Of a DNA stretch of 64,000 nucleotides, positions 44,857 through 53,023 are shown in pieces. Source of the stretch: Capnocytophaga bilenii (GTDB taxonomy: Bacteria > Bacteroidota > Bacteroidia > Flavobacteriales > Flavobacteriaceae); contig NZ_JAGDYP010000004.1 of the NCBI RefSeq assembly GCF_017565765.1, positions 222,606 to 286,605 on the forward strand. The letters run 5' to 3'. The position numbers and the translations under genes were made by a program. Under the pieces are notes generated by a model that was given only the letters and a program-made list of their open reading frames with translations, ran no database searches and had not been told where the DNA came from. The stretch's first letter is position 1. The number at the start of each line of letters is the position of its first letter.

Positions 44857-44905
44857 AGTGTTTAAAATTAAAGTTATTTAATCAGTTATAAAGTTCAATA
44901 CGATG

Positions 44906-44913
44906 CAAAGGTA
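44906..44913 (-). promoter_or_regulatory. -7 box of the YtxH operon
   Basis: Minus-strand TACCTTTG, 50 bp before the ATG. Confidence 0.6.
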
Positions 44914-45267
44914 CAAAAAAAAATCAGATATTTTAATTCTTTTTTATTTTTTTTAAGCATTTTAAATTTTCTATAAATAAAATGACTATTTTTTAATTGT
45001 TTTTTATCTTTTTTTTAGCCTTAAAAAAAGAATAAGAAACTAAAAAGAAAATTATAAGCACTTTTTGATTGCTTTTTTCTTTATTTTTTTTGTAAACATT
45101 TGATTTTTAGACGTTTAAAAGCTACAACAAGAACTCATATTATTATTTGCTTCAGGTTCTTCTTTTTATTTTTTTTGCAAATTAGTCAGGTAAATGAGTT
45201 CCAATTTTAGCCTTTATTTAGAACGACTCTATTTTTACATTGGTAAAGCCTAAATAGCAAAATAGAC

Positions 45268-45306
45268 CCCCGCTGGCGCAAGCTTGCAGCTTGTGCCCAA
45301 TTTAAA
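45268..45306. repeat. REP-like hairpin repeat, copy 2
   Basis: The arms 45275-45284 and 45288-45297 are identical to those of copy 1 at 16419, with the same C-run and AATT-rich borders. Confidence 0.8.
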
Positions 45307-45329
45307 ATTCAAAATTCCCCAAACCTTGA

Positions 45330-45475
45330 GCGAACCTTCAGCGAAGGAAAGTCGGCGAGCTGGCGCAGCCGAGTATGTGACGAAGGATGAGCGAAGGATG
45401 AGCGAAGGAAAGTCGGCGAGCTGGCGCAGCCGAGTATGTGACGAAGGATGAGCGAAGGTTGAGCGAAGAATAAAA
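45330..45475. repeat. GCGAAGG-type minisatellite with two REP-like hairpins
   Basis: 11-bp units (GCGAACCTTCA, GCGAAGGATGA and similar) alternate with two copies of the TCGGC...GCCGA hairpin (45352 and 45413, a 61-bp period). Same family as the arrays at 31239 and 57701. Confidence 0.9.
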
Positions 45476-45581
45476 GCCTGTGCGGCTCGCACCGAAGGAT
45501 AACCCAAGTTCCAATAGGAAGTGCAATTGGTTACCACTAAAGTTTTAATCATAAAAACATAAACCATTAAACATTATTTTG

Positions 45582-45589
45582 TATCTTTG
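45582..45589 (+). promoter_or_regulatory. -7 box of the BioF-like gene
   Basis: TATCTTTG, 61 bp before the ATG. Confidence 0.6.
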
Positions 45590-45650
45590 CTTTTGTTTTC
45601 TTTTGAAGGGATAACCAAAAGTGTACCCTAATAAAATCTAAGGATTAACT

Positions 45651-46760
45651 ATGAACCATATACATAAAAAATTGGATGAGCGTGCTGAAGCTAATGCGTT
45701 GCGCTCTTTACAGCAGAGGCATTTTACTACTGATTTCTATTCTAACGACTATATAGGCTTTAGTAGGAATAGTGCTATTGCACAGCGTGCTGATGAGATA
45801 CTCGCTGCTTATCCTTTTCACAATGGTGCTACAGGTTCGCGCTTGCTCTCTGGCAACTTGCCTATTTTTGCTGATACCGAACGCTATATTGCTGATTTTC
45901 ACCAAGCTGAAGCTGCCTTGCTTTACAATTCGGGCTATGATGCTAATGTAGGCTTTTTTTCGTGTATCCTCACTAAAGGCGATATTATCTTATACGATAG
46001 CTATTGTCACGCTTCTATACGCGATGGTATATCGCTAAGTTTGGCAAAGTCGTATAAATTCAGGCACAATGATTTGGCTCATTTGGAAGAGTTACTACAA
46101 CGCTTTGCTACTGGCGAAGCTACTGTACTTATTGCTACTGAAAGTGTTTTTTCTATGGACGGCGACAGCCCGCATTTGCCTGAGTTAGTAGCTTTGGCAG
46201 AGCGTTATGGTGCTTATGTGGCTATAGATGAGGCACACGCTTTGGGTGTTTTTGGGGAGTATGGCAGCGGCTTGGTGCAAGCTGAAGGTTTGGCTCATCG
46301 TGTTTTTGCGCGTATTGTTACCTATGGCAAGGCATTAGGTGCCCACGGAGCTGCAGTAGTAGCAAGCGATGAGGTTGTGCAGTATTTGCTGAACTTTTCA
46401 CGCTCTTTTATATACACTACGGCAATGTCGCCGCACAGCGTTGCGCTTATCAGGGCTGGTTATGAGCAGTTGCGTAGCACGGGGGCTATAGCTGGGTTGC
46501 AGGACAATATTCGTTACTTTAGGCAACAATTGGAACAGCGGCAGTTAGATGGTTTTATAGACTCACAATCGGCTATACAAGCTAAAGTAGTATCGGGCAA
46601 TGAGCGTGTAAAAACCTTAGCGGCGGAGTTGCAAAGCAAAGGTTTTGGGGTACTGCCCATACTATCACCCACTGTACCCGCAGGGCAAGAACGACTGCGC
46701 ATCTGTTTGCACAGCTATAACACTTTAGAGGAAATCTCCGGCTTAGTTGTTAGTGTTTAG
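45651..46760 (+). CDS. bioF: PLP-dependent alpha-oxoamine synthase, probably BioF
   Basis: The 369-residue enzyme condenses an acyl thioester with an amino acid. Lys227 in VTYGKALGAHG binds PLP. Asp193 and His196 in AIDEAHALG and His120 in YDSYCHASIRDG complete the site, and HNGATGSRLLSGN is the Gly-rich substrate loop. BioF (8-amino-7-oxononanoate synthase, biotin) is the most likely call. The same fold makes the sulfonolipid precursor in Capnocytophaga relatives, and no bio gene is adjacent, so some doubt remains. Confidence 0.82.
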   Translation: MNHIHKKLDERAEANALRSLQQRHFTTDFYSNDYIGFSRNSAIAQRADEILAAYPFHNGATGSRLLSGNLPIFADTERYIADFHQAEAALLYNSGYDANVGFFSCILTKGDIILYDSYCHASIRDGISLSLAKSYKFRHNDLAHLEELLQRFATGEATVLIATESVFSMDGDSPHLPELVALAERYGAYVAIDEAHALGVFGEYGSGLVQAEGLAHRVFARIVTYGKALGAHGAAVVASDEVVQYLLNFSRSFIYTTAMSPHSVALIRAGYEQLRSTGAIAGLQDNIRYFRQQLEQRQLDGFIDSQSAIQAKVVSGNERVKTLAAELQSKGFGVLPILSPTVPAGQERLRICLHSYNTLEEISGLVVSV

Positions 46761-46913
46761 TTCACTTGCAGAAGATATTTTCGGATAACTGCTGACATAG
46801 CTTATACGCATGCTTTTAATGAGTTTGAAAAGTATCGTATAGTACAGGAAAACTCTTCAAATCGGATTTTGATAGATTTATAGGGAGCCATCTGATAAGT
46901 TAAAAAAAAGTTG

Positions 46914-46921
46914 TATATTTG
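46914..46921 (+). promoter_or_regulatory. -7 box of the small antitoxin-like gene
   Basis: TATATTTG, 25 bp before the ATG at 46947; it excludes the upstream in-frame start at 46911. Confidence 0.55.
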
Positions 46922-46946
46922 TCGCAAATTTTTAGAAGTTATTATT

Positions 46947-47138
46947 ATGGAAACACTTACTAAAATAGCTCTCGAACGACTTAATTTTGAAATAATAGAA
47001 GAGCAGGAGTATACTATTTCTGATACTTATAAAAAAGAATTGCATAATCGCTTAAGAGAATGGGAGTTATCTCCAGAAACAGGAATATCTTTAGAAGAAG
47101 CCAGAAAATTAGCCTACGAGAACTATGGAAGAATATGA
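46947..47138 (+). CDS. Small antitoxin-like protein
   Basis: The 63-residue product opens METLTKIALERLNFEIIEEQ and continues with helical, charged text (LHNRLREWELSPETGISLEE). Small size, own promoter and a 14-bp overlap with a following toxin-like frame point to an antitoxin of the addiction-module type; no specific family is certain. The toxin downstream is broken, so the antitoxin may be an orphan. Confidence 0.62.
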   Translation: METLTKIALERLNFEIIEEQEYTISDTYKKELHNRLREWELSPETGISLEEARKLAYENYGRI

Positions 47139-47243
47139 AGTGATACTTTCATCATTAGCTAATAAAGTGAGAAGATTATAATAATATTTTTGAAAGAATA
47201 TAATTTTTCCGAAAAAATAAATACAAAATTAAAAACCATTTAA
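47125..47243 (+). pseudogene. Frameshifted ParE/RelE-like toxin remnant
   Basis: An ATG at 47125 reads MEEYEVILSSLANKVRRL and then stops at 47179-47181. That opening is typical of RelE/ParE toxins. In another frame, from about 47193, the text continues with KEYNFSEKINTKLKTI before a stop at 47241. Together these look like one short toxin broken by a frameshift and truncated. It overlaps the antitoxin-like gene, as expected of a toxin-antitoxin pair. Confidence 0.55.
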
Positions 47244-47300
47244 GTGCTATTTAAAAGAAATAGAAAACCAATTTAATAGACTAATTAATAAATCAAATAT

Positions 47301-48386
47301 ATGTCAAACGTATTACGCCTTCCAGCCGAACAACTCTATGCCAATGAGTTGGAGGCTCTTAAGGAAGAAGATAAAAAAGAAGAAAAACCCATAGGGTGGC
47401 AACTCTCGCCCAAAGCAGTACTGAAATTTGTAACGGGAGGAACAGCTTGTGGCGTAAACATTACCCCTAAATACATAGGGCATAACCGCTTGGTAGAAAT
47501 TGCTATTGCTACGCTCCTTACCGACCGCTCTTTGCTCCTTATAGGGGAACCTGGTACTGCTAAGTCGTGGCTTTCCGAAAACCTTACGGCAGCTATCAGT
47601 GGCGACTCGGGCAAGGTGATACAAGGTACCGCAGGCACCAGCGAAGAACATATTCGCTACTCTTGGAACTACGCGATGCTACTAGCCAACGGACCTTCTA
47701 ACGAAGCGCTGCTTAAATCGCCTATCTATCGCGCTATGGAAACGGGTAGCATTGCACGCTTTGAGGAAATTTCACGATGCGCCTCAGAAGTGCAAGATGC
47801 TCTTATCTCTATTCTTTCAGAAAAAACTATTGCCATTCCGGAACTTAGCAAAGAATTGCCTGCACAACGTGGCTTCTCTATCATCGCAACTGCTAACACT
47901 CGCGACCGAGGGGTAAACGAAATGTCGTCGGCATTGAAAAGACGTTTCAACATCATCGTACTGCCGGCTCCTGCTACCCTAGAAACAGAGGTATCAATTG
48001 TGAGCAAACGCGTAGCCGAAATATCAAGTAATTACAAGCTAAAAGCTGCCCTACCAAGCAGTGAAGCGATTGAGAAAATAGTTACTATATTCCGCGAATT
48101 GCGCAAAGGGGCTACCCTTGATGATAAACAAAAACTTAAATCGCCTAGTGGTGTTATTTCTACAGCCGAAGCTATATCGCTTATTACCAATAGTATGGCA
48201 TTAGCAGGTAGCTTTGGCAATGGCACTGTAAGCGATGAAGATCTTGCTTCGGGACTACAAGGAGCTGTCGTAAAAGACGAAGAGAAAGATAAAATGGTAT
48301 GGAAAGAATACCTAGAAAATGTAATGAAGAAACGCGGAGCTGCGTGGCGTGAGCTATACAACCAATGCTCACAAATGAATGCTTAA
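47301..48386 (+). CDS. MoxR-like AAA+ ATPase
   Basis: The 361-residue protein has Walker A GEPGTAKS (82-89), Walker B in IARFEEISRC, an Asn sensor in IIATANTRDRG, and the Arg-finger segment ALKRRFN. It resembles the E. coli YehL group, whose genes usually sit next to VWA-domain and SWIM partners. Here none follows: the next gene is on the opposite strand and overlaps tail to tail by 4 bp. A chaperone-type ATPase role is inferred. Confidence 0.87.
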   Translation: MSNVLRLPAEQLYANELEALKEEDKKEEKPIGWQLSPKAVLKFVTGGTACGVNITPKYIGHNRLVEIAIATLLTDRSLLLIGEPGTAKSWLSENLTAAISGDSGKVIQGTAGTSEEHIRYSWNYAMLLANGPSNEALLKSPIYRAMETGSIARFEEISRCASEVQDALISILSEKTIAIPELSKELPAQRGFSIIATANTRDRGVNEMSSALKRRFNIIVLPAPATLETEVSIVSKRVAEISSNYKLKAALPSSEAIEKIVTIFRELRKGATLDDKQKLKSPSGVISTAEAISLITNSMALAGSFGNGTVSDEDLASGLQGAVVKDEEKDKMVWKEYLENVMKKRGAAWRELYNQCSQMNA

Positions 48387-49423
48387 AAAAGCCTAAAAAG
48401 CGTAATACGTTCGTTACCGGAAGCTATCATAGTATGCTCGTCAATAAATAGCAGAGCGTGATAGCTTTCGTTGGCGATGCGTTGCCAGCTGTCGCCCTTA
48501 TCAGCAGAAAAGTAAATGCCATCAGCCGCTGCTGCCATTAGGGCATATCCTCTGCTATTGGGTATGTACTTCACGCAATTGGCATAGCCCATCACCTTGT
48601 TGGTGGCAGGAGTACGCCAAGTTTTACCGCCATCGGCAGTCATAGCCACCGTAGCCTGTTTATGAGTAGGATTTTCGTAATCTCCTCCTACTACTACCCC
48701 CGTTTGGTTATCGTAAAAATCAACAGAAAAAGCTCCTTGAGAGGCTTTTCCCTGAACTAACGGCAACACGGCTAATTCTTGCCATTTATATCCCTTATTA
48801 TCGGAATAAAATACCCTGCTTTGGCTACCACCTGTTACTATCCACAATTTTTTTCCTACACGAGCCATTGCAGAATTGCTACCTGCAAAAATAGCTTCTC
48901 CTTCAGCCATTTTGGGCGTTTGCGACCAACTTTTCTTTTTCCATTGCAGTCCGCCGTTATTAGTAGTTAGCACCGATAATCGTCCTTCAATAGGGTCTCC
49001 TATGGCTATACCGTATTGGTCGTCTATAAAGCACATTGCATCGTAAAACACTTCAGGGTGTTCTTCTCTATACACTTCTTTCATTCCTGTAGGGTCTGCT
49101 CTAAACAGCAAGGCAGGATTGGCTATAGAAAGCATAAAAAATCGCTCTTTAGTAGCTGCGACAGCCCTAAAATCGGATATTACTTGTATATTCTTCAAAT
49201 TATTAGTCGCCATTGTTTGGTTTTGAGTATTGATAAAGCCAAAAGTAGCATCTGAACCCGCAAAAGCGACATTTTTATCTAAAAGAACCATCGCTCGTAC
49301 GCTCACTTTAGGCAAATTAAAATCCTTTACTACTGCCAAACGGATCGTTTTTCCCTCATACGGATTGCTATTACCGCAGCCCGAAAGCAAGATTAATATA
49401 AGTAGTATTGTAAAATATCTCAT
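48383..49423 (-). CDS. YCF48/BNR-repeat lipoprotein
   Basis: The 346-residue protein has a lipoprotein signal (LILILLSGC, Cys16) and a beta-propeller with repeats such as FYSDNKGYKWQELAVLP, AMTADGGKTWRTP and YFSADKGDSWQRI, the Asp-box pattern of YCF48 and sialidase-like propellers. No catalytic sialidase residues are seen. Bacteroidota members are often annotated vaguely as oxidoreductases, which the sequence does not support. It is followed at its 3' end by the MoxR gene on the other strand. Confidence 0.85.
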   Translation of the reverse strand: MRYFTILLILILLSGCGNSNPYEGKTIRLAVVKDFNLPKVSVRAMVLLDKNVAFAGSDATFGFINTQNQTMATNNLKNIQVISDFRAVAATKERFFMLSIANPALLFRADPTGMKEVYREEHPEVFYDAMCFIDDQYGIAIGDPIEGRLSVLTTNNGGLQWKKKSWSQTPKMAEGEAIFAGSNSAMARVGKKLWIVTGGSQSRVFYSDNKGYKWQELAVLPLVQGKASQGAFSVDFYDNQTGVVVGGDYENPTHKQATVAMTADGGKTWRTPATNKVMGYANCVKYIPNSRGYALMAAAADGIYFSADKGDSWQRIANESYHALLFIDEHTMIASGNERITLFRLF

Positions 49424-50211
49424 TATTTTTTGCTAATAGAAGTTTCTTTATTCTTTTTGTAAAGGGGTATCAGGTAGCTAAAGGTATAGTTAAAATTAGT
49501 GCCAAATCGGCTATTTTCATACACACGCCCAAAAGCAGGAATATAATAATTAGGGAAGCCCGAAGCACCGGTTTGCAGTACCAAGCAGCCCACGTGCATA
49601 CTGATACCAGCATAGAAATTGCGCAATAGTTCCGCCTTTAGTCCTATTACTACTTCCAACCAATGTGCTGTACGACCATTGTAGGTTCGCAACCAAGACG
49701 GATTAGTCCCCACAACAGATTCATCAAAATACTGATTGTCTTTATGCAAAGTATAATAGGTAAGCTCTTGCGAAAAAAGCGAAATTCCATAGCGTGCCCC
49801 CACGTATATCATATTTTCCATACCATACCAATTGCCATAGCTATTATAGTCAAAGCCTAAGCGCAAATACTGTCCTTGAGTAGTGTACGCAAAAAAATCT
49901 TCAGTAGTAGCTTTGCGTTCAAAACCTATTTCGGCAGCGGCATAATAATTCTGGCTGAGCCTATAGTCGCCTACAAACTCTACACCATAGTAATCTTTAT
50001 TGAAAAAAGGAATAATAAGCCTACTGATATCGGCACCCACACGCAATCCGTAACGCTGTTTATAAGTGGGTGCTGCCTGCTTGCTGGGCAAGGCAATAGA
50101 AGTAGTTTTAGTAGCCGTTTTGGTAGTAACCGTATGCGTTTGAGCTTGAGCCACCGCAGGTAGTAACAGCACAATACTAATGATATAAATGAATATGAGC
50201 TCTTTTTTCAT
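49423..50211 (-). CDS. DUF6048-family outer-membrane-like protein
   Basis: The product of about 262 residues has a signal peptide (LIFIYIISIVLLLPAVAQAQ) and alternating strands with aromatic belts (RYGLRVGADISRLIIPFF, YYAAAEIGFERK, YSYLIPLYKK), suggesting an outer-membrane beta-barrel of the DUF6048 type. It overlaps the DUF6452 gene by 35 bp, a pairing I recall from other flavobacteria. The ATG at 50211 is used; one at 50217 adds two residues. Confidence 0.82.
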   Translation of the reverse strand: MKKELIFIYIISIVLLLPAVAQAQTHTVTTKTATKTTSIALPSKQAAPTYKQRYGLRVGADISRLIIPFFNKDYYGVEFVGDYRLSQNYYAAAEIGFERKATTEDFFAYTTQGQYLRLGFDYNSYGNWYGMENMIYVGARYGISLFSQELTYYTLHKDNQYFDESVVGTNPSWLRTYNGRTAHWLEVVIGLKAELLRNFYAGISMHVGCLVLQTGASGFPNYYIPAFGRVYENSRFGTNFNYTFSYLIPLYKKNKETSISKK

Positions 50212-50647
50212 TATCAACAGTTGAATTTTGAATACGAATACCTTTTAGCCAAGAAGTAGTGGGACTAATAGTCGCAGTAAGAGTGCTATAGGTTGTTTTA
50301 ATGCCACAAGCCTTACTTACAAAAGTTTCGTGAGTTTGGTAGCTAAGCGTAAGCGTAGCGGTACGGGTTACGTTGCCCGTTTCTATTTTCTGAAGTACGT
50401 ACACGGTAGGATTAGTAAGGCGCAAAGGCAAAGCCAATGAGTCGGTAGTAGCATTGGTAACTAATGCTTTAGAGCTACCCTCAGCATAAACAGTCAAGTT
50501 CGTAACACTAAAAGGCGAACGAAGCTGGTTGGGGTCGTAAAAACGCACCAATAAGCGGGGGGTATTCACATTGCGGTCGCATATTTCATCCGATTCGCAA
50601 CCCACCACTGCCATAGCAGCTAATATGATAAATAATATCCTTTTCAA
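50177..50647 (-). CDS. DUF6452-family lipoprotein
   Basis: The 156-residue protein has a lipoprotein signal (ILAAMAVVGC, Cys17), then CESDEICDRNVNTPRLLVRF, the family opening, and beta strands with SLALPLRLTNPTVYVLQ. It probably pairs with the DUF6048 barrel, whose gene it overlaps at the end. Function unknown. Confidence 0.82.
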   Translation of the reverse strand: MKRILFIILAAMAVVGCESDEICDRNVNTPRLLVRFYDPNQLRSPFSVTNLTVYAEGSSKALVTNATTDSLALPLRLTNPTVYVLQKIETGNVTRTATLTLSYQTHETFVSKACGIKTTYSTLTATISPTTSWLKGIRIQNSTVDNEKRAHIHLYH

Positions 50648-50687
50648 ATGATAATAGTTTATAAATCCAACAACTAATTTGTAACTA

Positions 50688-51569
50688 CTAATTTATTGCA
50701 TAGCCAAAGCGCCTTAGCTGCCGCTCATTACTACGCCAATCTTTATTTACCTTCACAAATAATTCCAAATGAATTTGTTTTCCGAAGAATTTTTCCATAT
50801 CAGCTCTTGCTGCAATACCTACGCGCTTTAGTGCCTCGCCTCTGTGCCCTATGATGATTCCTTTTTGGCTATCGCGCTCTACCATTATTACCGCACGAAT
50901 ATGAATAATAGTCTCACTATCAGCAAAACTCTCAGTTTCTACCTCTACCGAGTAAGGTATCTCTTTTTTGTAGTGTAACAATATCTTCTCACGTATTATT
51001 TCATTTACAAAAAAGCGTTCAGGCTTATCCGTAAGCTGGTCTTTAGGAAAGAAAGCAGGCGATTCAGGCAATAGTTCCAAAATACGATTGAAAACCACAT
51101 CTGTATGAAAGGAATGCAAAGCCGAAATAGGGTATATTTCAGCTTTAGGCACTTGGGTTTGCCAATAAGCTACTTGCTCCTCAAGCAATTGTTGGTCAGT
51201 AGTATCAATCTTATTGATAAGCAATAGGACAGGCACTTGCAAAGTGTTTATTTTCTTGAAAAACGTTTCGTCTTTCAGTTCTTTTTCCCCTACTTCTACC
51301 ATATAGATTAGAATGTCAGCATCTTCAAAAGCCGACTTTACAAAGTCCATCATCGAGGCTTGTAGCGCATACGAAGGCTTGATAATACCGGGGGTATCCG
51401 AAAAAACCACCTGAAAATCATCGCCACTTACAATGCCAAAGATACGATGTCTTGTAGTTTGCGCCTTCGAGGTAATAATAGAAAGTTTTTCCCCTACAAA
51501 TGCATTCATCAATGACGATTTTCCTACGTTGGGATTTCCTATAATGTTTACAAAACCAGATTTATGCAT
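50688..51569 (-). CDS. era: GTPase Era
   Basis: The 293-residue GTPase aids 30S ribosome maturation. G1 is GNPNVGKSS (about 12-20), G3 DTPG, G4 NKID. The C-terminal KH domain (SQKGIIIGHRGEALKRVGIA) binds 16S rRNA. It is 4 bp upstream of a secreted helical protein's end on the same strand. Length and start are typical. Confidence 0.97.
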   Translation of the reverse strand: MHKSGFVNIIGNPNVGKSSLMNAFVGEKLSIITSKAQTTRHRIFGIVSGDDFQVVFSDTPGIIKPSYALQASMMDFVKSAFEDADILIYMVEVGEKELKDETFFKKINTLQVPVLLLINKIDTTDQQLLEEQVAYWQTQVPKAEIYPISALHSFHTDVVFNRILELLPESPAFFPKDQLTDKPERFFVNEIIREKILLHYKKEIPYSVEVETESFADSETIIHIRAVIMVERDSQKGIIIGHRGEALKRVGIAARADMEKFFGKQIHLELFVKVNKDWRSNERQLRRFGYAIN

Positions 51570-51573
51570 TTTT

Positions 51574-52209
51574 TTAATTTTCTGAAGCTAATTTCTTAAT
51601 AGAATCTACTATTCCTTTACCCCAATGTGGGTGATTAGGTGTTTTAGGAGTAAAAACTTCAAATTTTTGAGTAGCTCTATCCAAAAAAGGTTTGGCTTTC
51701 TCAGCACCACCACCAAATACTTTCGGCGTGAAGAAAATTCCTATAGCACGTATCACATAAGGGCGTGGGTTGTCTGCATTTGTTTTAATTGCTTTATCGA
51801 TGTATTCTTTGCTTATTTTACCGTATTTAGACCCTCTGAACATAGGGTTCACCTTCACCTTTGTACTGTACAGATAAGCATAAAGCGCATTAATTTCAGA
51901 AACATCAGCGTCTTTGAGCCCCTCTGCTATTTTCAAATATTTTTCTGCCTGATTGCAATAAGTATCTATTACATCTCCTTGTGAAAGATCGGCTATACGA
52001 ATATTTACATAAGCCGTATAGTAATTGGCAAGCCAATTAGTAGGAGCAGCCAAAGCAATGCGTTCAAAATCATTTGCTAAAGGTTGTAATTCAGGCGTTT
52101 TATAGCTCTTATCAAGCACTTTAATTTTTTCGGTAAGCATCGTTTCTACATCCTGAGCCAAGCCCATCAAGCCCACCAACAAACAACATAACGTTACAAT
52201 ACGTTTCAT
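51574..52209 (-). CDS. Secreted hypothetical helical (TPR-like) protein
   Basis: The 211-residue product starts at the ATG 52209, which opens a signal peptide (IVTLCCLLVGLMGLAQ). A frame continuing to 52389 would cross the -7 box at 52231-52238 and is not used. The mature part is a set of helical pairs (ANDFERIALAAPTNWLANYY, AEKYLKIAEGLKDADVSEIN, YIDKAIKTNADNPRPYVIRA) with TPR-like spacing. Function unknown. It lies upstream of era on the same strand. Confidence 0.82.
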   Translation of the reverse strand: MKRIVTLCCLLVGLMGLAQDVETMLTEKIKVLDKSYKTPELQPLANDFERIALAAPTNWLANYYTAYVNIRIADLSQGDVIDTYCNQAEKYLKIAEGLKDADVSEINALYAYLYSTKVKVNPMFRGSKYGKISKEYIDKAIKTNADNPRPYVIRAIGIFFTPKVFGGGAEKAKPFLDRATQKFEVFTPKTPNHPHWGKGIVDSIKKLASEN

Positions 52210-52230
52210 AGTATAATGATTTAAATTGCG

Positions 52231-52238
52231 CAAATGTA
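52231..52238 (-). promoter_or_regulatory. -7 box of the secreted helical protein
   Basis: Minus-strand TACATTTG; divergent from the ftsQ box. Confidence 0.55.
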
Positions 52239-52282
52239 CAAAATTATTGATAATAAGCAATGATACTTTCAGAATTGTTTTA

Positions 52283-52290
52283 TACCTTTG
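52283..52290 (+). promoter_or_regulatory. -7 box of ftsQ
   Basis: TACCTTTG, 17 bp before the ATG at 52307. Confidence 0.6.
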
Positions 52291-52306
52291 CAAAAAATCA
52301 GATAAT

Positions 52307-53011
52307 ATGCACCCTAAAAAAGTATTAAAATTATTGGTTATCATATTTTTACCTCTTTCAATACAAATTCTCGCTGTCAATAAAAACAAAATGCGTTTAG
52401 TAAAAGAAATAGTGATAGACCATCAGGATAGCAATATGTTCATCACCGATGAAGAAATACACCGCAGCATTATCAAAGACCCTATGGCACCTATGCCTTT
52501 AGGATTATTACGCCTACACGAATTTGAAAATATATTGGATAACAATGATATGATTGAAAATTCCGAAGTGTTCTACACCATAGATGGTACTTTACATATC
52601 AAAGTAAAACAACGCGACCCTATTGCCCGCATTTACGATGGTGATAAAACCTATTATATGGATAATCAAGGTAAAAAAATGCCATTATCAAAATCTTTTT
52701 CAGCCCGCGTACCCATTGTAAGAGGCGAAATCAATAAATATTGGGATACTACCTATCAGCTAATGATGTTTATCTTAAATGACACTTGGCTTACCGAAAA
52801 TATCACCGAAGTAATCGTAAAAAACAATGGAGAATACGACTTTTATATGCGTATTCCCCATTTCAGAGTTTCTTTCGGTAAATATGAAAACGAAATGACC
52901 AAAAAAGCCAACCTAAAAGCCTTCTACAAACTACTTGAAAATACCAACCAGCTAAACGAGTACAGTATTGTCAATCTTAAATACAGCAATCAAGTAGTAT
53001 GCAAACGCTAA
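52307..53011 (+). CDS. ftsQ: Cell division protein FtsQ
   Basis: The 234-residue protein has one N-terminal membrane segment, a POTRA-type domain (MFITDEEIHRSI to HIKVKQRDPIARIYDGDK) and a beta domain with YYMDNQGKKMPLSKSFSARV and PIVRGE, ending in NQVVCKR, as in flavobacterial FtsQ/DivIB. It helps build the divisome. The start at 52307 follows the -7 box. Unusually it is flanked by unrelated genes rather than murC, ftsA and ftsZ. Confidence 0.88.
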   Translation: MHPKKVLKLLVIIFLPLSIQILAVNKNKMRLVKEIVIDHQDSNMFITDEEIHRSIIKDPMAPMPLGLLRLHEFENILDNNDMIENSEVFYTIDGTLHIKVKQRDPIARIYDGDKTYYMDNQGKKMPLSKSFSARVPIVRGEINKYWDTTYQLMMFILNDTWLTENITEVIVKNNGEYDFYMRIPHFRVSFGKYENEMTKKANLKAFYKLLENTNQLNEYSIVNLKYSNQVVCKR

Positions 53012-53023
53012 TCGTTCAATTTT

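Larger units (their letters stand above)
44857..45650. other. 794-bp intergenic region, very AT-rich then repeat-rich
   Basis: No gene is seen. From 44914 to about 45200 the sequence is mostly A/T homopolymer runs. From 45268 come the REP-like hairpin copy, the AATT word, and a GCGAAGG-type array with two REP-like units. The -7 box for the BioF-like gene is at 45582. Open frames in the array are repeat artefacts. Confidence 0.75.

Noticed and set aside
45250-45567. Open frames on the minus strand over the second array
   Set aside because: The same array artefact, including the hairpin units; no coding signal.
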